Positions 1-7,745 of a stretch of DNA of 64,000 nt are shown one piece after another. The translations under genes and the position numbers were made by a program. The first letter of the stretch is position 1; every line of letters starts with the position of its first letter. The stretch comes from an uncultured Ilumatobacter sp. (GTDB lineage Bacteria > Actinomycetota > Acidimicrobiia > Acidimicrobiales > Ilumatobacteraceae): contig CALFRK010000001.1 of assembly GCA_937919625.1 (NCBI GenBank), forward strand, positions 1-64,000, in the 5' to 3' direction. The notes under the pieces were generated by a model that did not search any database, was not told the origin of the DNA, and saw only the letters and a program-made list of their open reading frames with translations.

Positions 1-46
1 AAACTGATATTGGACCAACAACGGTCGTTATGGAAAGAGGTGTGTG

Positions 47-598
47 ATGATTAAGAGCCGAGTAGCGGTGATTGCCGCAGCGGTGTTGATGTTCTCGGCG
101 TGTGGCTCGTCTGACGAAAAGAGCAACACGACGATTTCTGGTGATGATGTACCGGCGGTCGCCGCTGCGTGCATCGAGGGCGTCGTCGACTGCAACGACA
201 CCGCTGTATTAGATGACGTCTCGGGCCCTGACGGCCTTGATGTCGACGATGCCGCAGGAATCGTCACGAGCGGAGCAGTGACACTTGACGGCGGCCTGAC
301 AATCGACGAGGCGCTTGCGCCGGACGCCACGGGGATCATGGCGATACGGGGCTACCTGTTCGATGACGGAAGTGGGCTCAGATTGTGCAGCGTATTGGCC
401 GAGTCGTTCCCGCCGCAGTGTGGCGGGGCGTCGGTGCCGGTCGAGGGATTCGGTTTTGACCAGGTCGGCGGATTGGCCGATGACGAACTTGTAAGTGTCG
501 AGCAGTCCGGCGCGGTGACATGGACCGGCGGGCAGGTCACCTTGTTCGGTGAAGTCGTCGACGGAACTCTCGTCGTCGATCAACTCGTCGCAGGATGA
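47..598 (+). CDS. Predicted secreted lipoprotein of unknown function
   Basis: A 183-residue protein with a lipoprotein signal peptide: basic start (MIKSR), a hydrophobic stretch and a lipobox ending FSAC near residue 20, followed by a polar GSSDEKS linker. The mature part is acidic, rich in Asp/Gly/Val, and has a few Cys (residues about 40-50 and 115-125) that could form disulfides. I see no known domain. I chose ATG at 47 because a purine-rich GGAAAGAGG lies 6 nt upstream; a GTG sits directly before it. It is likely anchored to the outer face of the membrane. It converges on the MetE-like gene, with a strong hairpin between the two. Confidence 0.75.
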   Translation: MIKSRVAVIAAAVLMFSACGSSDEKSNTTISGDDVPAVAAACIEGVVDCNDTAVLDDVSGPDGLDVDDAAGIVTSGAVTLDGGLTIDEALAPDATGIMAIRGYLFDDGSGLRLCSVLAESFPPQCGGASVPVEGFGFDQVGGLADDELVSVEQSGAVTWTGGQVTLFGEVVDGTLVVDQLVAG

Positions 599-674
599 CG
601 GCCGAGCAACGCCCAACGTCAGCGAAGCGAGACCGGGCCCGGATGAGTCGCCTGACCTCGTGCCGGGTTCCCAA

Positions 675-711
675 GTTCACCGCACTCGGTCAGCAACCGA
701 GTGCGGTGAAC
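675..711. terminator. Perfect 16-bp inverted repeat between convergent genes
   Basis: Arms of 16 bp (675-690 and 696-711) pair perfectly around the 5-nt loop CAGCA. It sits between the stop of the lipoprotein gene and the stop of the MetE-like gene, so it probably serves as a bidirectional terminator. There is no long T tract on either side. Confidence 0.7.
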
Positions 712-721
712 GGCTGCGGGA

Positions 722-1786
722 CTAGATTCCAAGCTTGTCGGCTGCCATCTGCGTGCCTTGAACTCTCGCCGAGATCTTGGCGAAGGCGGTGTCGCGACTG
801 GTGGCGATGTCATCGCTGAACGGCGAGTACCCGCAATCATCGGTGGTTCCGAGCTGCCCAACGGGGATATGTTCGGCCGCAGCGAGTACCCGATCGCAGA
901 CGGTCTGAGCCGATTCGACCACCTCGTTACAGACGTCGATCACGCCCACGTAGACCCGTTGATGCGGCTGCAGGTGCTGCGCCACAACCGCAAGCGACCT
1001 CCCCGGATCGGCCTCGCTGGCCATCTGCATGAAGAATCGCCCGGCGCTCAGCGTGAGCAGCTTCGGTATCAATTCGACGTAATCGATGTCGGCGCTGTGG
1101 GTGCTGTCGTGATCACCTCCGGGACACGTGTGCACACCGATGCGCTGAAGCTCTTCGTCTGAGAATCGAGCGAAGACCTCGTTGTTCAGATCGATGAAGT
1201 CTTGCAGGAGGCCGCCAGATGGGTCGAGCTTGAGTGCCAGCCGACCCTCGGTGAAATCGACCTGCACACTGTCGGCGCCCGCGTCGAGGCAGCTGCGGAT
1301 GTCGGCAACCGCCTGGTCGATCAGGTCGTCGTGGAACTGCTCGGGGCTGTACCCATCAAGCCCCGCCGCCGGGTAGAGCAGGCCCATCGCCGATGCCGAG
1401 ATGACGGCTTGCTTCACCGGACGGTCGGTGAACTTGCGTGTGCGCTTCACGTAACTGCCAGCAAGGTTTTGGTATTGGAATGGCCCGGCGGTGATGACCG
1501 GGAGTTGCCGTACGTGGCCATCCTCGAACGGAATCTTCACCCCGTTCGGCGCCAAAGTAGCCAGGCCCTCGAGCGGATAGGTGGCGAAGCTCGACTTCGT
1601 CTGCTCGCCGTCGGTCACGACCGGCGAGCCGGTGGCTTCAAACCTGGCCACGGTCTCAGATACTGCAGCGTCGAACAAGTCATTGAGCGCTTCGGCTGAT
1701 AACGAGCCATCAGCGTGGGCCTGCATTCCCGCCTGGAGTTCAGCACTCCGAGGCACGCTTCCCACAGGTTCGGTCGGAATGGTCAT
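722..1786 (-). CDS. MetE C-terminal-domain-like methyltransferase (short, 354 aa)
   Basis: This resembles the catalytic C-terminal barrel of cobalamin-independent methionine synthase without the N-terminal half. Thiol-activating zinc ligands are recognisable: an HTC motif near residue 220 (HTCPGGD), an Asp/Glu-rich strand GVIDVCNE, and a late Cys in TTDDCGYSPF. Full MetE is about 750 residues, so this belongs to the short MetE-like group, members of which transfer methyl groups to thiols such as homocysteine or coenzyme thiols. The donor is not predictable; a methylated corrinoid or folate linked to the demethylases 9-30 kb away is a reasonable guess. The start is ATG at 1786, preceded by GGGAG; a longer upstream reading is Arg-rich and unlikely to be coding. 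Confidence 0.75.
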   Translation of the reverse strand: MTIPTEPVGSVPRSAELQAGMQAHADGSLSAEALNDLFDAAVSETVARFEATGSPVVTDGEQTKSSFATYPLEGLATLAPNGVKIPFEDGHVRQLPVITAGPFQYQNLAGSYVKRTRKFTDRPVKQAVISASAMGLLYPAAGLDGYSPEQFHDDLIDQAVADIRSCLDAGADSVQVDFTEGRLALKLDPSGGLLQDFIDLNNEVFARFSDEELQRIGVHTCPGGDHDSTHSADIDYVELIPKLLTLSAGRFFMQMASEADPGRSLAVVAQHLQPHQRVYVGVIDVCNEVVESAQTVCDRVLAAAEHIPVGQLGTTDDCGYSPFSDDIATSRDTAFAKISARVQGTQMAADKLGI

Positions 1787-2089
1787 GGTTTGTCTCCCAG
1801 TTGGTGCTCTGGGGCCAGCGTAGTCGAGGTGTCCTGCCGTGCTCACACGGCGATCCCGCGTTCTGCGGAAGGGCCGACGGGCGGAAGGGCGGACTCCGAG
1901 ATATCGGCATCGCGGACGGGAGTGGCCGCAACGCAACAATCGCCGTCGCAATGGGATAAGACCATCACACCACGCGACTCATGCCAGGTGACACGAAAGA
2001 ACTCATCGGATCAGGGTGCCTGCGGCACGAGGATGCGATGCCGTTCACCTTCTCCGTGCTATCCCACAACACAATTAGCCGCCTTCTGA
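1787..2089. other. Intergenic region, no gene seen
   Basis: About 300 bases between the MetE-like start and the transposase remnant. It must hold the MetE-like promoter. I found no convincing ORF, RNA or long repeat. In-frame transposase-like coding begins right after a TGA at 2087. Confidence 0.4.
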
Positions 2090-3337
2090 GACCGCAAGGT
2101 CTATGCGTCGGCTCGCAAGGTCGAAGCCGAACTCGGCCATCCCCTGGTGTGGGGTCGGATCCGCAAGATCGTTCGCGAGCGGTTCCCTACCGAACCTGAT
2201 CGTTGGCTGCCTGAGATGTCGATGCGACGCCACCACTACCTGTACGGGCGCACCACGTATCTCACCCAGCCAGAGGTCCTCGAACGTTTGCGGGCGGTCC
2301 ACCGCCAACACGCTGCGGCGCAGGCGAAGCGGATCGGCCTGCTCAACCCGGCTGGTGGCGGGTCGTGGACCCACCCTGATCTGGATCGGGTGGTGCATGC
2401 TGACGGCAAGGTGATCACGCCGCTGTTCCGGGCACGACCCGGCGACAAGATCATCAACAAACACACCGGTGAGATCCGTTACCCGCGCGCCGACACCGAC
2501 GCCGCCCTCCATGTCGAAGGAACCGGTGAAATGGTGTGGGGCTGCAAATACGTGATCATCGCCGCCCGCGGTCAACACCCCAACGCCCGGATCATCCTCG
2601 ACGCCGGCCACGTCGACCACCCCGGCGGCGAAGCAGCCCAAGCCGTCACCATGTTCACCGCCCTCGCACCAGAAATACCCGGCGCCCAAGCAGTCATCTA
2701 CGACGGCGCCCTGCGCGGTGTTCACCACCAAACGTTCCTGCGCGACCTTGGAATACTCACCGTCAGCCGGGTCGCCGCCGCCCGTCGGATCCACAACAAG
2801 AACAGCAAAGCCGTCAAACGTGTCGACAAGATCGTCTACGTCGAAACCAAACGCATCACGACCCCGACCGGAACCGTCGATCTGAAGTTGTTCTCGCGAG
2901 GCGGCCAACTCGGTGTCGGTGAACTCACCGACACCGGCGAGATCGCCTTCATCGCGCTCGAGCGGGTCCGAACCCACCGCGCCCAATCCAAAGCCGGCAC
3001 CTACCGCTGGTACAACGACCACCGCCTCCCCACCGAACACGGCGGAGGGATGATCACCGTGCGCCTCCACGCCAACACCGACGACACCAAACGCAAATTC
3101 AACCGAACCGAGAACGTTCGGCCGATCCCACCCGACGACCCCGACTTCGACCGCCTCTACGCCCGTCGCAACGACGCCGAAAGCATCAACCGCCACCTCG
3201 ACGACACCCTCTGGCTGCGACGCGCCCACAGCATCGGGCAACACCGCCAAACCCTCAACCTGCTCACCTACGCCCTGTGCGTCAACGGGCTGGCACTCCA
3301 CCTGCACCGGCGACGACAACACGCAACCGCCGCGTAA
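2090..3337 (+). pseudogene. 5'-truncated DDE transposase
   Basis: The reading frame runs from just after a TGA (2087-2089) to TAA at 3337. Its first usable start (GTG 2147) lies inside protein-like sequence, since about 19 upstream in-frame residues (DRKVYASARKVEAE...) also look coding. That suggests the true N-terminus is lost. A DDE arrangement is visible: DGKVI near residue 86, VIYDGALRG near 185 and a late AESINRHLD near 345, followed by LTYALCVNGLALH as in IS4/IS1182-type enzymes. No terminal inverted repeats could be assigned by eye. It lies just upstream of the tRNA-Thr integration site. I am confident of the transposase class and less so of the IS family. Confidence 0.6.
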
Positions 3338-3532
3338 CACGACCAGCATCAACACCGCCCACCAGGCGGAACAACCGCGGGTCGGCACCGATCCGTCGGG
3401 CAACCACCGTCGAAATCCGCCGACTCAGACCTCGAACCGGGTCGGCGCGACCGTTCCGCAGCGATACGCTTCAGCCGCCATAACCGTTCGACCAGCCCCC
3501 GGGGGTTTTCTCCCAGGTTTTCGACCGGTCCC

Positions 3533-3605
3533 GCCCAGATAGCTCAGTCGGTAGAGCAACGCACTCGTAATGCGTAGGTCAGGAGTTCAATTCTCCTTCT
3601 GGGCT
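3533..3605 (+). tRNA. tRNA-Thr (anticodon CGT)
   Basis: A full cloverleaf is visible: acceptor GCCCAGA/TCTGGGC, D arm GCTC-GAGC, anticodon stem ACGCA/TGCGT with loop CTCGTAA (anticodon CGT), and T arm AGGAG/CTCCT with loop TTCAATT. The discriminator base is T and the CCA end is not encoded. Its 3' part is duplicated at 6603-6658. Confidence 0.93.
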
Positions 3606-3617
3606 CTGAGAAACACC
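3562..3617 (+). repeat. attL-like direct repeat (tRNA-Thr 3' end)
   Basis: These 56 bases, from the anticodon stem through the tRNA 3' end plus 12 downstream bases, recur at 6603-6658 with one mismatch (T3568 versus C6609, within the anticodon). Duplication of a tRNA 3' end is the usual footprint of tyrosine-recombinase integration. Confidence 0.85.
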
Positions 3618-3662
3618 AGGTAGATCGGAGTCTTTCGAGAGTGGCTGCGAATTCAAGGAACT

Positions 3663-3695
3663 CCAACCAAGCAGCTAACCAAGAATTTGGTTAGC
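3663..3695. repeat. CCAAG-box cluster, left end of element
   Basis: Contains CCAACCAAG, TAACCAAGAAT and the inverse TTGGTTAG within 33 bp, 46 bp inside the left att copy. Similar clusters lie at 6477-6515 and 8510-8546. They could be integrase arm-type binding sites; this is inference from position and sequence. Confidence 0.4.
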
Positions 3696-3753
3696 GATTG
3701 CGGGCATGAAGGGCTCATTGCGTGAGCGCCATCCCGGCACGGGCAGAAGAGGT

Positions 3754-4091
3754 CTACCCAGCCTGGTGGTCGTCCAGGATCGCCTGAAGTTGGACTCGAA
3801 CGGCAGGGATGTCGCGCTCCACGACGTTGCCGATGATGTCCTGATCGACGTGGAAATAGGCGTGGGCGAGGATCACCCGAGTTCCGATGATCTCGCGCCA
3901 CGGAACTTCTGGATGGGCCGACCGAACTTCGTCAGACAGATGCGACGCCGCCTCGCCGAGCATTTCTAGCCACCGTTGGGCAGCCGCTTGGACGAGGGAT
4001 CGGGGGCGAGCACGGACTGGTCGGACGCGTGTGCGAGCAGCAGGTCGCACATCTCCAACATGTCGAGGAGTCGCTCCTCGTCGTTCCTCAC
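3754..4091 (-). pseudogene. HepT-like HEPN toxin, frameshifted
   Basis: The N-terminus ([19 protein letters not shown]) reads from GTG 4091, which overlaps the mntA stop as GTGA. The rest (LEMLGEAASHLSDEV to LDDHQAG) reads in another frame to TAG at 3754. The span is not a multiple of three, and the shift falls near a CCCCC run around 4000-4015. The HEPN RNase motif is intact in the second part: R-V-I-L-A-H-A-Y, i.e. Rx4HxY. In HepT-MntA systems HepT is the RNase toxin and MntA the AMPylating antitoxin. The toxin is probably dead here, unless the shift is a sequencing error. Confidence 0.6.
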
Positions 4092-4384
4092 AGCTCGACG
4101 GCGTCACTCAGCACGCGTTGGGAAACACGAGAGCGCAGACCCGCCTCAGTGACGACATCAACGGAATGTCCGAGGAGATCCTGAAGGTCCATCAGCAAAC
4201 CCCCGAGGTCGAACAATCCGCGTTCCTCGTCGAGGTCGACGAGGAAATCGATGTCGCTGGTGTCGGTGGCATCACCGCGAGCGACTGATCCGAAAACTCG
4301 GACTCGACTCGCACCGCGTGCGTGCGCCATTTGGAGGATCTCGCTGCGGCGCTCACGCAGATCGGCCAGCACCGGCACGCTCAT
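4088..4384 (-). CDS. MntA-like minimal nucleotidyltransferase antitoxin
   Basis: A 98-residue protein of the MNT family. The nucleotidyltransferase signature is complete: GSVARGDAT followed by SDIDFLVD (GSx10DxD) near residues 32-50. MntA AMPylates and neutralises HepT. The ATG at 4384 overlaps the stop of the preceding ORF (ATGA), and its own stop overlaps the hepT GTG, so the genes are translationally coupled. The antitoxin is intact although the toxin is not. Confidence 0.75.
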   Translation of the reverse strand: MSVPVLADLRERRSEILQMAHARGASRVRVFGSVARGDATDTSDIDFLVDLDEERGLFDLGGLLMDLQDLLGHSVDVVTEAGLRSRVSQRVLSDAVEL

Positions 4385-4656
4385 TCTGCCCAGGATATAG
4401 CCATCGCCGACACGAGGAACGAGCGGATCGGTTCTCTCCGGCCCGCACAAGGGATCGCCAACTGCGACACTGGACCGACTCCATGTCGTGCGGGCTCGGC
4501 TGGCGCGCCACCTTTCACCACGCCGGCCGGCAGCATCTGACCGACGATCGTGTGCGCCACTGTGCGCCGGAGTCTCGGCTCGGCTATGCCGAGTTCGCCG
4601 GCAAGATTGCGCAGCCGCGCTGCCAGAGTTCGTTGCTTCGCCGGCGGTTCCCTCAT
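4381..4656 (-). pseudogene. AbiEii-like toxin N-terminal fragment
   Basis: 91 residues. The first 50 resemble the start of AbiEii/AbiGii nucleotidyltransferase toxins: a helical [11 protein letters not shown] segment, then LPAGVVKGG, the VxKGG strand that opens the fold. The following sequence ([11 protein letters not shown]...) does not continue the family and the catalytic Asp region is missing, so the gene looks truncated or shifted. The start overlaps the stop of the upstream short ORF (ATGA) and the end overlaps the mntA ATG. AbiEii assignment is from a short stretch and remains tentative. Confidence 0.4.
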
Positions 4657-4781
4657 CGGGCGGCCCCGATCTCCTCGATGAGACGCGCATGGTCTCGGCG
4701 GCAGATCAGTCCCTCGTCACGAGCACGACCATCGGCATCGGCATCGGCATCGGCATCGGCATCGGCGAGTCGGTCGCCCAT
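4653..4781 (-). CDS. Short ORF (42 aa) with Ala-Asp repeats, possible antitoxin remnant
   Basis: Reads from ATG 4781 to TGA 4653 and overlaps the AbiEii-like ATG by 4 nt. Residues 6-17 are an (Ala-Asp)n tract encoded by the hexanucleotide repeat at 4731-4766. The end ([12 protein letters not shown]) is protein-like. In position it corresponds to the antitoxin of an AbiE-type pair, but it is far too short for AbiEi. It may be a remnant or a chance frame. Confidence 0.3.
   Translation of the reverse strand: MGDRLADADADADADADGRARDEGLICRRDHARLIEEIGAAR
4731..4766. repeat. Hexanucleotide tandem repeat (ATCGGC)6
   Basis: Six uninterrupted copies of ATCGGC. As a multiple of three it would change length without shifting frame in the minus-strand ORF, where it encodes Ala-Asp. 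Confidence 0.9.
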
Positions 4782-4918
4782 CACCGTGCACGTGTGATCC
4801 TGAGGTCATCCGCGAGGGCTTCGGGGGACGCCATGCCGGACCCAGATCCACGCAAAGTGGATTCAGTGGCACGGAACCGGATCGGCTTTTCACGGAGTCG
4901 GCACCATCGCGAGTTCTC

Positions 4919-5010
4919 GCAATCTGTAGCTCAGCAGGGTTGCAACATGCATTCTGCATAGTCTGCAATGTGTAGCCTGAGGTGGCTGCAACCTGTAGGC
5001 TTGTGTGATG
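4919..5010 (+). promoter_or_regulatory. Four 23-bp direct repeats upstream of the ATPase gene
   Basis: Units begin at 4919, 4942, 4965 and 4988, exactly 23 bp apart. Each starts GCAA and shares TG at positions 7-8 and A at position 10; three of four contain TGTAG. The last unit ends on the ATG. The period is close to two helical turns, so a protein could bind along one face. This looks like an operator array or iterons. The gene has no obvious Shine-Dalgarno, and the array leaves room for a leaderless transcript. Confidence 0.6.
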
Positions 5011-6264
5011 GTCGTCTACCGCTCCCGCGTCATCGATTCCGTGTTGGCTGACCGTCTTGCGTCCGCCGGCGCGGTGCTGGTCGAAGGTCCGAAGGCATGC
5101 GGGAAGACATTCACCGCCGAACAGCAGGCCGCCAGTCGCGTCTACCTCGACACCGACGATCAGGCACGCGCCGCCCTCGGCGTGGACCCGACGCTCGTGC
5201 TGTCCGGTAACCCACCACAGCTCATCGACGAGTGGCAGCTCGACGCCACCAGGGTGTGGAACCACGTTCGCGCCGAGGTTGACCGTCGCCAAGGCAGCGG
5301 GCTGTACATCCTCACCGGTTCCGCCACGCCGCCCAACGACGCCCGGCGTCACAGCGGCGCCGGGCGCTTCGCCCGACTGACGATGCGACCGATGAGCCTC
5401 TTCGAGTCGGGCGACTCGACCGGTGAGATGTCGTTGGCGGCGCTACTTGACGGACACCGGCCGACCGCAAAGTCGACCGAGATGACCGTGCCCCGCTACG
5501 CCGAACTGGTCGTTCGTGGTGGTTGGCCGCTGAACCTCACGAGAACGGTCGCCGCTGCGGCGCGAGCGAACATCGACTACGTCACCACGATCACCGATGT
5601 GGACCTGCCCACGATCGACCCGGCCCGGCGGCATCCCAGGCTGGCCCTGCGGGTCCTGCAAGCGCTCGCCCGCAATATCGGGATGGACTATGTCGTCACC
5701 CGCGTCGCGCAGGACGCGAGCACCGACGACTCTGACATCGCACGATCGACGGTCTACGACTACCTGGCACCCCTCGAGCGCCTGATGATGCTCGACCCAC
5801 TCGAGGCATGGTCATCACATCTGCGTTCCCGGGCCCGTCTGCGCAACTCGCCACGGGTGCAGTTCTGCGATCCATCCGTTGCCGTTGCTGCACTACGCGC
5901 CGGAGCGGGCCAACTGCTCGCCGACCTGAACTACTTCGGGCACCTGTTCGAAGCGCTCGTCGTGCGTGACCTACGAGTGTTCGCCGACGCGGTGGACGGC
6001 ACCGTGCAGCACTACCGGGACTCCGACGACCTGGAGATCGACGCGGTCGTCACCGCCGGCGACGGACGCTGGGCGGCATTCGAGGTGAAGCTCGGCCAGG
6101 ACGACATCGACATGGCTGCTGCCAACCTGCTCGCCTTCTGCGGCAAGGTGGACACCACCAAGATCGGCGAACCGGCGACGCTCGCAGTGATCACCGCCAC
6201 CGGATACGGCTACACCCGCCCTGACGGCGTCGTTGTCCTGCCTGCCGCCACCCTCGGCCCCTGA
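5008..6264 (+). CDS. AAA-family ATPase with C-terminal DUF4143
   Basis: A 418-residue cytoplasmic ATPase of the AAA_14/DUF4143 type. The Walker A is intact (EGPKACGKT, about residue 27), a Walker B-like LIDEWQ sits near 75, and a sensor-like ILTGSA near 112. The C-terminal region ends with a PD-(D/E)xK-like strand pair, EIDAVV and AAFEVKLG (about 345-370). Such proteins are common in mobile and toxin-antitoxin neighbourhoods, but their role is poorly known. The start is ATG 5008 (GTG 5005 directly before it). It is the only full-length large gene in the tRNA-Thr element. A truncated relative lies at 7746. Confidence 0.8.
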   Translation: MVVYRSRVIDSVLADRLASAGAVLVEGPKACGKTFTAEQQAASRVYLDTDDQARAALGVDPTLVLSGNPPQLIDEWQLDATRVWNHVRAEVDRRQGSGLYILTGSATPPNDARRHSGAGRFARLTMRPMSLFESGDSTGEMSLAALLDGHRPTAKSTEMTVPRYAELVVRGGWPLNLTRTVAAAARANIDYVTTITDVDLPTIDPARRHPRLALRVLQALARNIGMDYVVTRVAQDASTDDSDIARSTVYDYLAPLERLMMLDPLEAWSSHLRSRARLRNSPRVQFCDPSVAVAALRAGAGQLLADLNYFGHLFEALVVRDLRVFADAVDGTVQHYRDSDDLEIDAVVTAGDGRWAAFEVKLGQDDIDMAAANLLAFCGKVDTTKIGEPATLAVITATGYGYTRPDGVVVLPAATLGP

Positions 6265-6602
6265 TCATCGCACCCGCCGACCGGCTACACATCCATCGAG
6301 AACCGACCGGCACCGAGTGCCCGAATCGCCAGAACATGCCCTTGACCGCGATCACACGTATAACGCCGGTTCACGGACACGTATCGACCGCTGCCGACGG
6401 CACCCCGGATCCGAGGGCTGATCGGGCGCCACGGATCGGCCGGATTACACGACCTCGCAGTTACGTCGACCGGTCGCCAACCAAGAATCCAACCAAGAAA
6501 TCCGCTTGGTTGGGGCGGAAACGGCGGGACTCGGCGGAACGCCGCCCTCGCGAAATACCAGCTAGATGGCCCTCTCAAGGACTCAACGGAACGCTCAGAT
6601 CT
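6265..6602. other. Non-coding right end of the tRNA-Thr element
   Basis: Between the ATPase stop and the right att repeat. It holds the CCAAG cluster at 6477-6515 (two AACCAAGAA boxes and an inverse CTTGGTTGG). I saw no convincing ORF. Confidence 0.45.
6477..6515. repeat. CCAAG-box cluster, right end of element
   Basis: Two CCAACCAAG-type boxes 12 bp apart and one inverse copy, about 90 bp inside the right att copy, matching the cluster inside the left end. Confidence 0.4.
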
Positions 6603-6658
6603 CACTCGCAATGCGTAGGTCAGGAGTTCAATTCTCCTTCTGGGCTCTGAGAAACACC
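6603..6658 (+). repeat. attR-like direct repeat (partial tRNA-Thr copy)
   Basis: 55 of 56 bases match 3562-3617. Only the tRNA 3' portion is present, so this is not a functional tRNA. Confidence 0.85.
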
Positions 6659-6659
6659 G

Positions 6660-7060
6660 TCCCGGGGTCTGGGAGCTGGTCGTGCAGCTCCCCCGCGATG
6701 CCACGTCCGCCCGAGCGAGCGAGGCAGCTCAGTCGTACCTTTCACGGCACCAAACGGGAGGCACTGCGCGCCCTCGCGGCACCCGTCACCGAGGTGTCAG
6801 CTGGAAAGATCACGTCGTCGATGACCACACTGCGCGAGCTGTTGGCTCGATGGCTTGACCATGTTGCCTATCAGTTGTCCCCGACGACGGTCCGGGAGTA
6901 TCGGCGCTTCGTGTCGAAGATGATCGAGCCCGCTCTCGGCAAGCTCACCCTGCGACGCGTCACAACACAGCGTCTCGACGCGTACTACGCGAGCCTCAGC
7001 CGGGAGCGCGGTGCGCCCTCGGCTGCAGTGACACTCGAGAAGAGCCGTCAACGCATGTTG
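6660..7060 (+). pseudogene. Tyrosine recombinase (integrase) N-terminal remnant
   Basis: Begins right at the end of the right att repeat. One frame reads VWELVVQLPRD (6665-6700), typical of the N-terminal beta strands. A second frame then gives RPPERARQLSRTFHGTKREA, LRELLARWLDHV, LSPTTVREYRRF and LGKLTLRRVTTQRLDAYY, which is the SAM-like core-binding domain of phage integrases. At least one frameshift (about 6695) and loss of the whole catalytic domain make it non-functional. Its place next to att identifies the class of enzyme that made the duplication. Confidence 0.7.
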
Positions 7061-7140
7061 ACGATACTATCGAAGCGACGTAGGCTTGGTTCGTTGACAT
7101 CGAGGCGGGCGCCCGCAAGCACGGTGTCTCTGATGACGAC

Positions 7141-7329
7141 ATGCTGCATGCACTCAGACACCACTGGCGAGCGTTCGAGACAGCTGATCCCTGCGTCACG
7201 ATGTTCGTCGGACCGGCCCGCAACGCTCGGCCGCTCGAAGTCGGGGTGGTCAGTGACGACGAGGACGTCACGATCATTCATGCAATGCAGGCACGATCCA
7301 AGTTCCTGAAAGGCTGGTGGGCACCATGA
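7141..7329 (+). CDS. Small toxin-like protein, probably 5'-truncated
   Basis: 62 residues from ATG 7141 (MLHALRHHWRAFE ... LEVGVVSDDED ... KFLKGWWAP). It resembles a widespread actinobacterial small protein encoded upstream of an HTH partner, with the look of a toxin-antitoxin pair. In-frame residues before the ATG (AWFVDIEAGARKHGVSDDD) also read like family sequence, but a TAG at about 7080 removes any earlier start. The stop overlaps the next gene as ATGA. Family and function are inferred from memory of similar pairs. Confidence 0.45.
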   Translation: MLHALRHHWRAFETADPCVTMFVGPARNARPLEVGVVSDDEDVTIIHAMQARSKFLKGWWAP

Positions 7330-7582
7330 CCACGACACGGACACAACGAGCCGAGGCGCTCGAGCGTTGGGCCGACGATGTCGATGCCGATGATCTCGTC
7401 GAGGCGAATACTGCCGCGCTCCGCACGATTGCCAAGTTGATCGAGCAACGAGACGACGTCAATACAGCGCTACTGGACGCGATTCGTGATGCGCGGCGGG
7501 CAGATCGGTCGTGGTCGGAGCGATGCTGGGTGTCTCGAAGCAGGCCGCCCAACGCAAATACGCCGCCAGAATCTCGGCATAG
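7326..7582 (+). pseudogene. HTH antitoxin-like protein, frameshifted
   Basis: ATG 7326 starts MTTTRTQRAEALERWADDV and runs to DRSWSE. At about 7517 the frame breaks; the next frame continues AMLGVSKQAAQRKYAARISA to TAG 7582, a recognisable HTH end (S-W-S-E, L-G-V-S-K-Q-A-A-Q-R). Two to four bases seem to be missing at the break. It is coupled by ATGA overlap to the toxin-like gene. Confidence 0.55.
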
Positions 7583-7745
7583 CGCCAGTCGCTGAGCCGG
7601 CGGCAACAGAGCACAGCGCAACCGACCGGTCGACCGACCACGAGGTCGTCCGCGTCCGAGACTGAGGCAGATCCGCAGCAGATACTCGGCATTTTTCGAT
7701 TAGTAGTCCGGCATATTCTCATTAGCCGGCCTGGCCTGAGCGTCG

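Larger units (their letters stand above)
3562..6658 (+). mobile_element. Small integrated element at tRNA-Thr
   Basis: About 3.0 kb bounded by the 56-bp direct repeats. It carries, on the minus strand, a short ORF, an AbiEii-like fragment, mntA and a frameshifted hepT, and on the plus strand an intact AAA/DUF4143 ATPase. It has no integrase of its own. An integrase remnant lies immediately outside the right repeat, which suggests two elements stacked at the same tRNA. CCAAG-rich clusters lie inside both ends. Confidence 0.65.

Noticed and set aside
1787-2089. Cobalamin or SAM riboswitch before the MetE-like gene
   Set aside because: I could not find the conserved B12-box or SAM-box sequences on the minus strand in this gap.
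2075-3403. Minus-strand 442-aa frame over the transposase
   Set aside because: Val/Gly-rich shadow of the plus-strand DDE transposase frame.
3754-4107. HepT as an intact 117-aa protein from the 4107 start
   Set aside because: The first 45 residues of that frame are Arg/Pro-rich and unlike HepT; the genuine N-terminus reads in another frame from GTG 4091.
4731-4766. CRISPR-like repeat
   Set aside because: The units are contiguous hexamers without spacers.
6603-6658. A second tRNA-Thr gene
   Set aside because: Only the 3' portion is present; acceptor 5' strand and D arm are missing. It is an att repeat.
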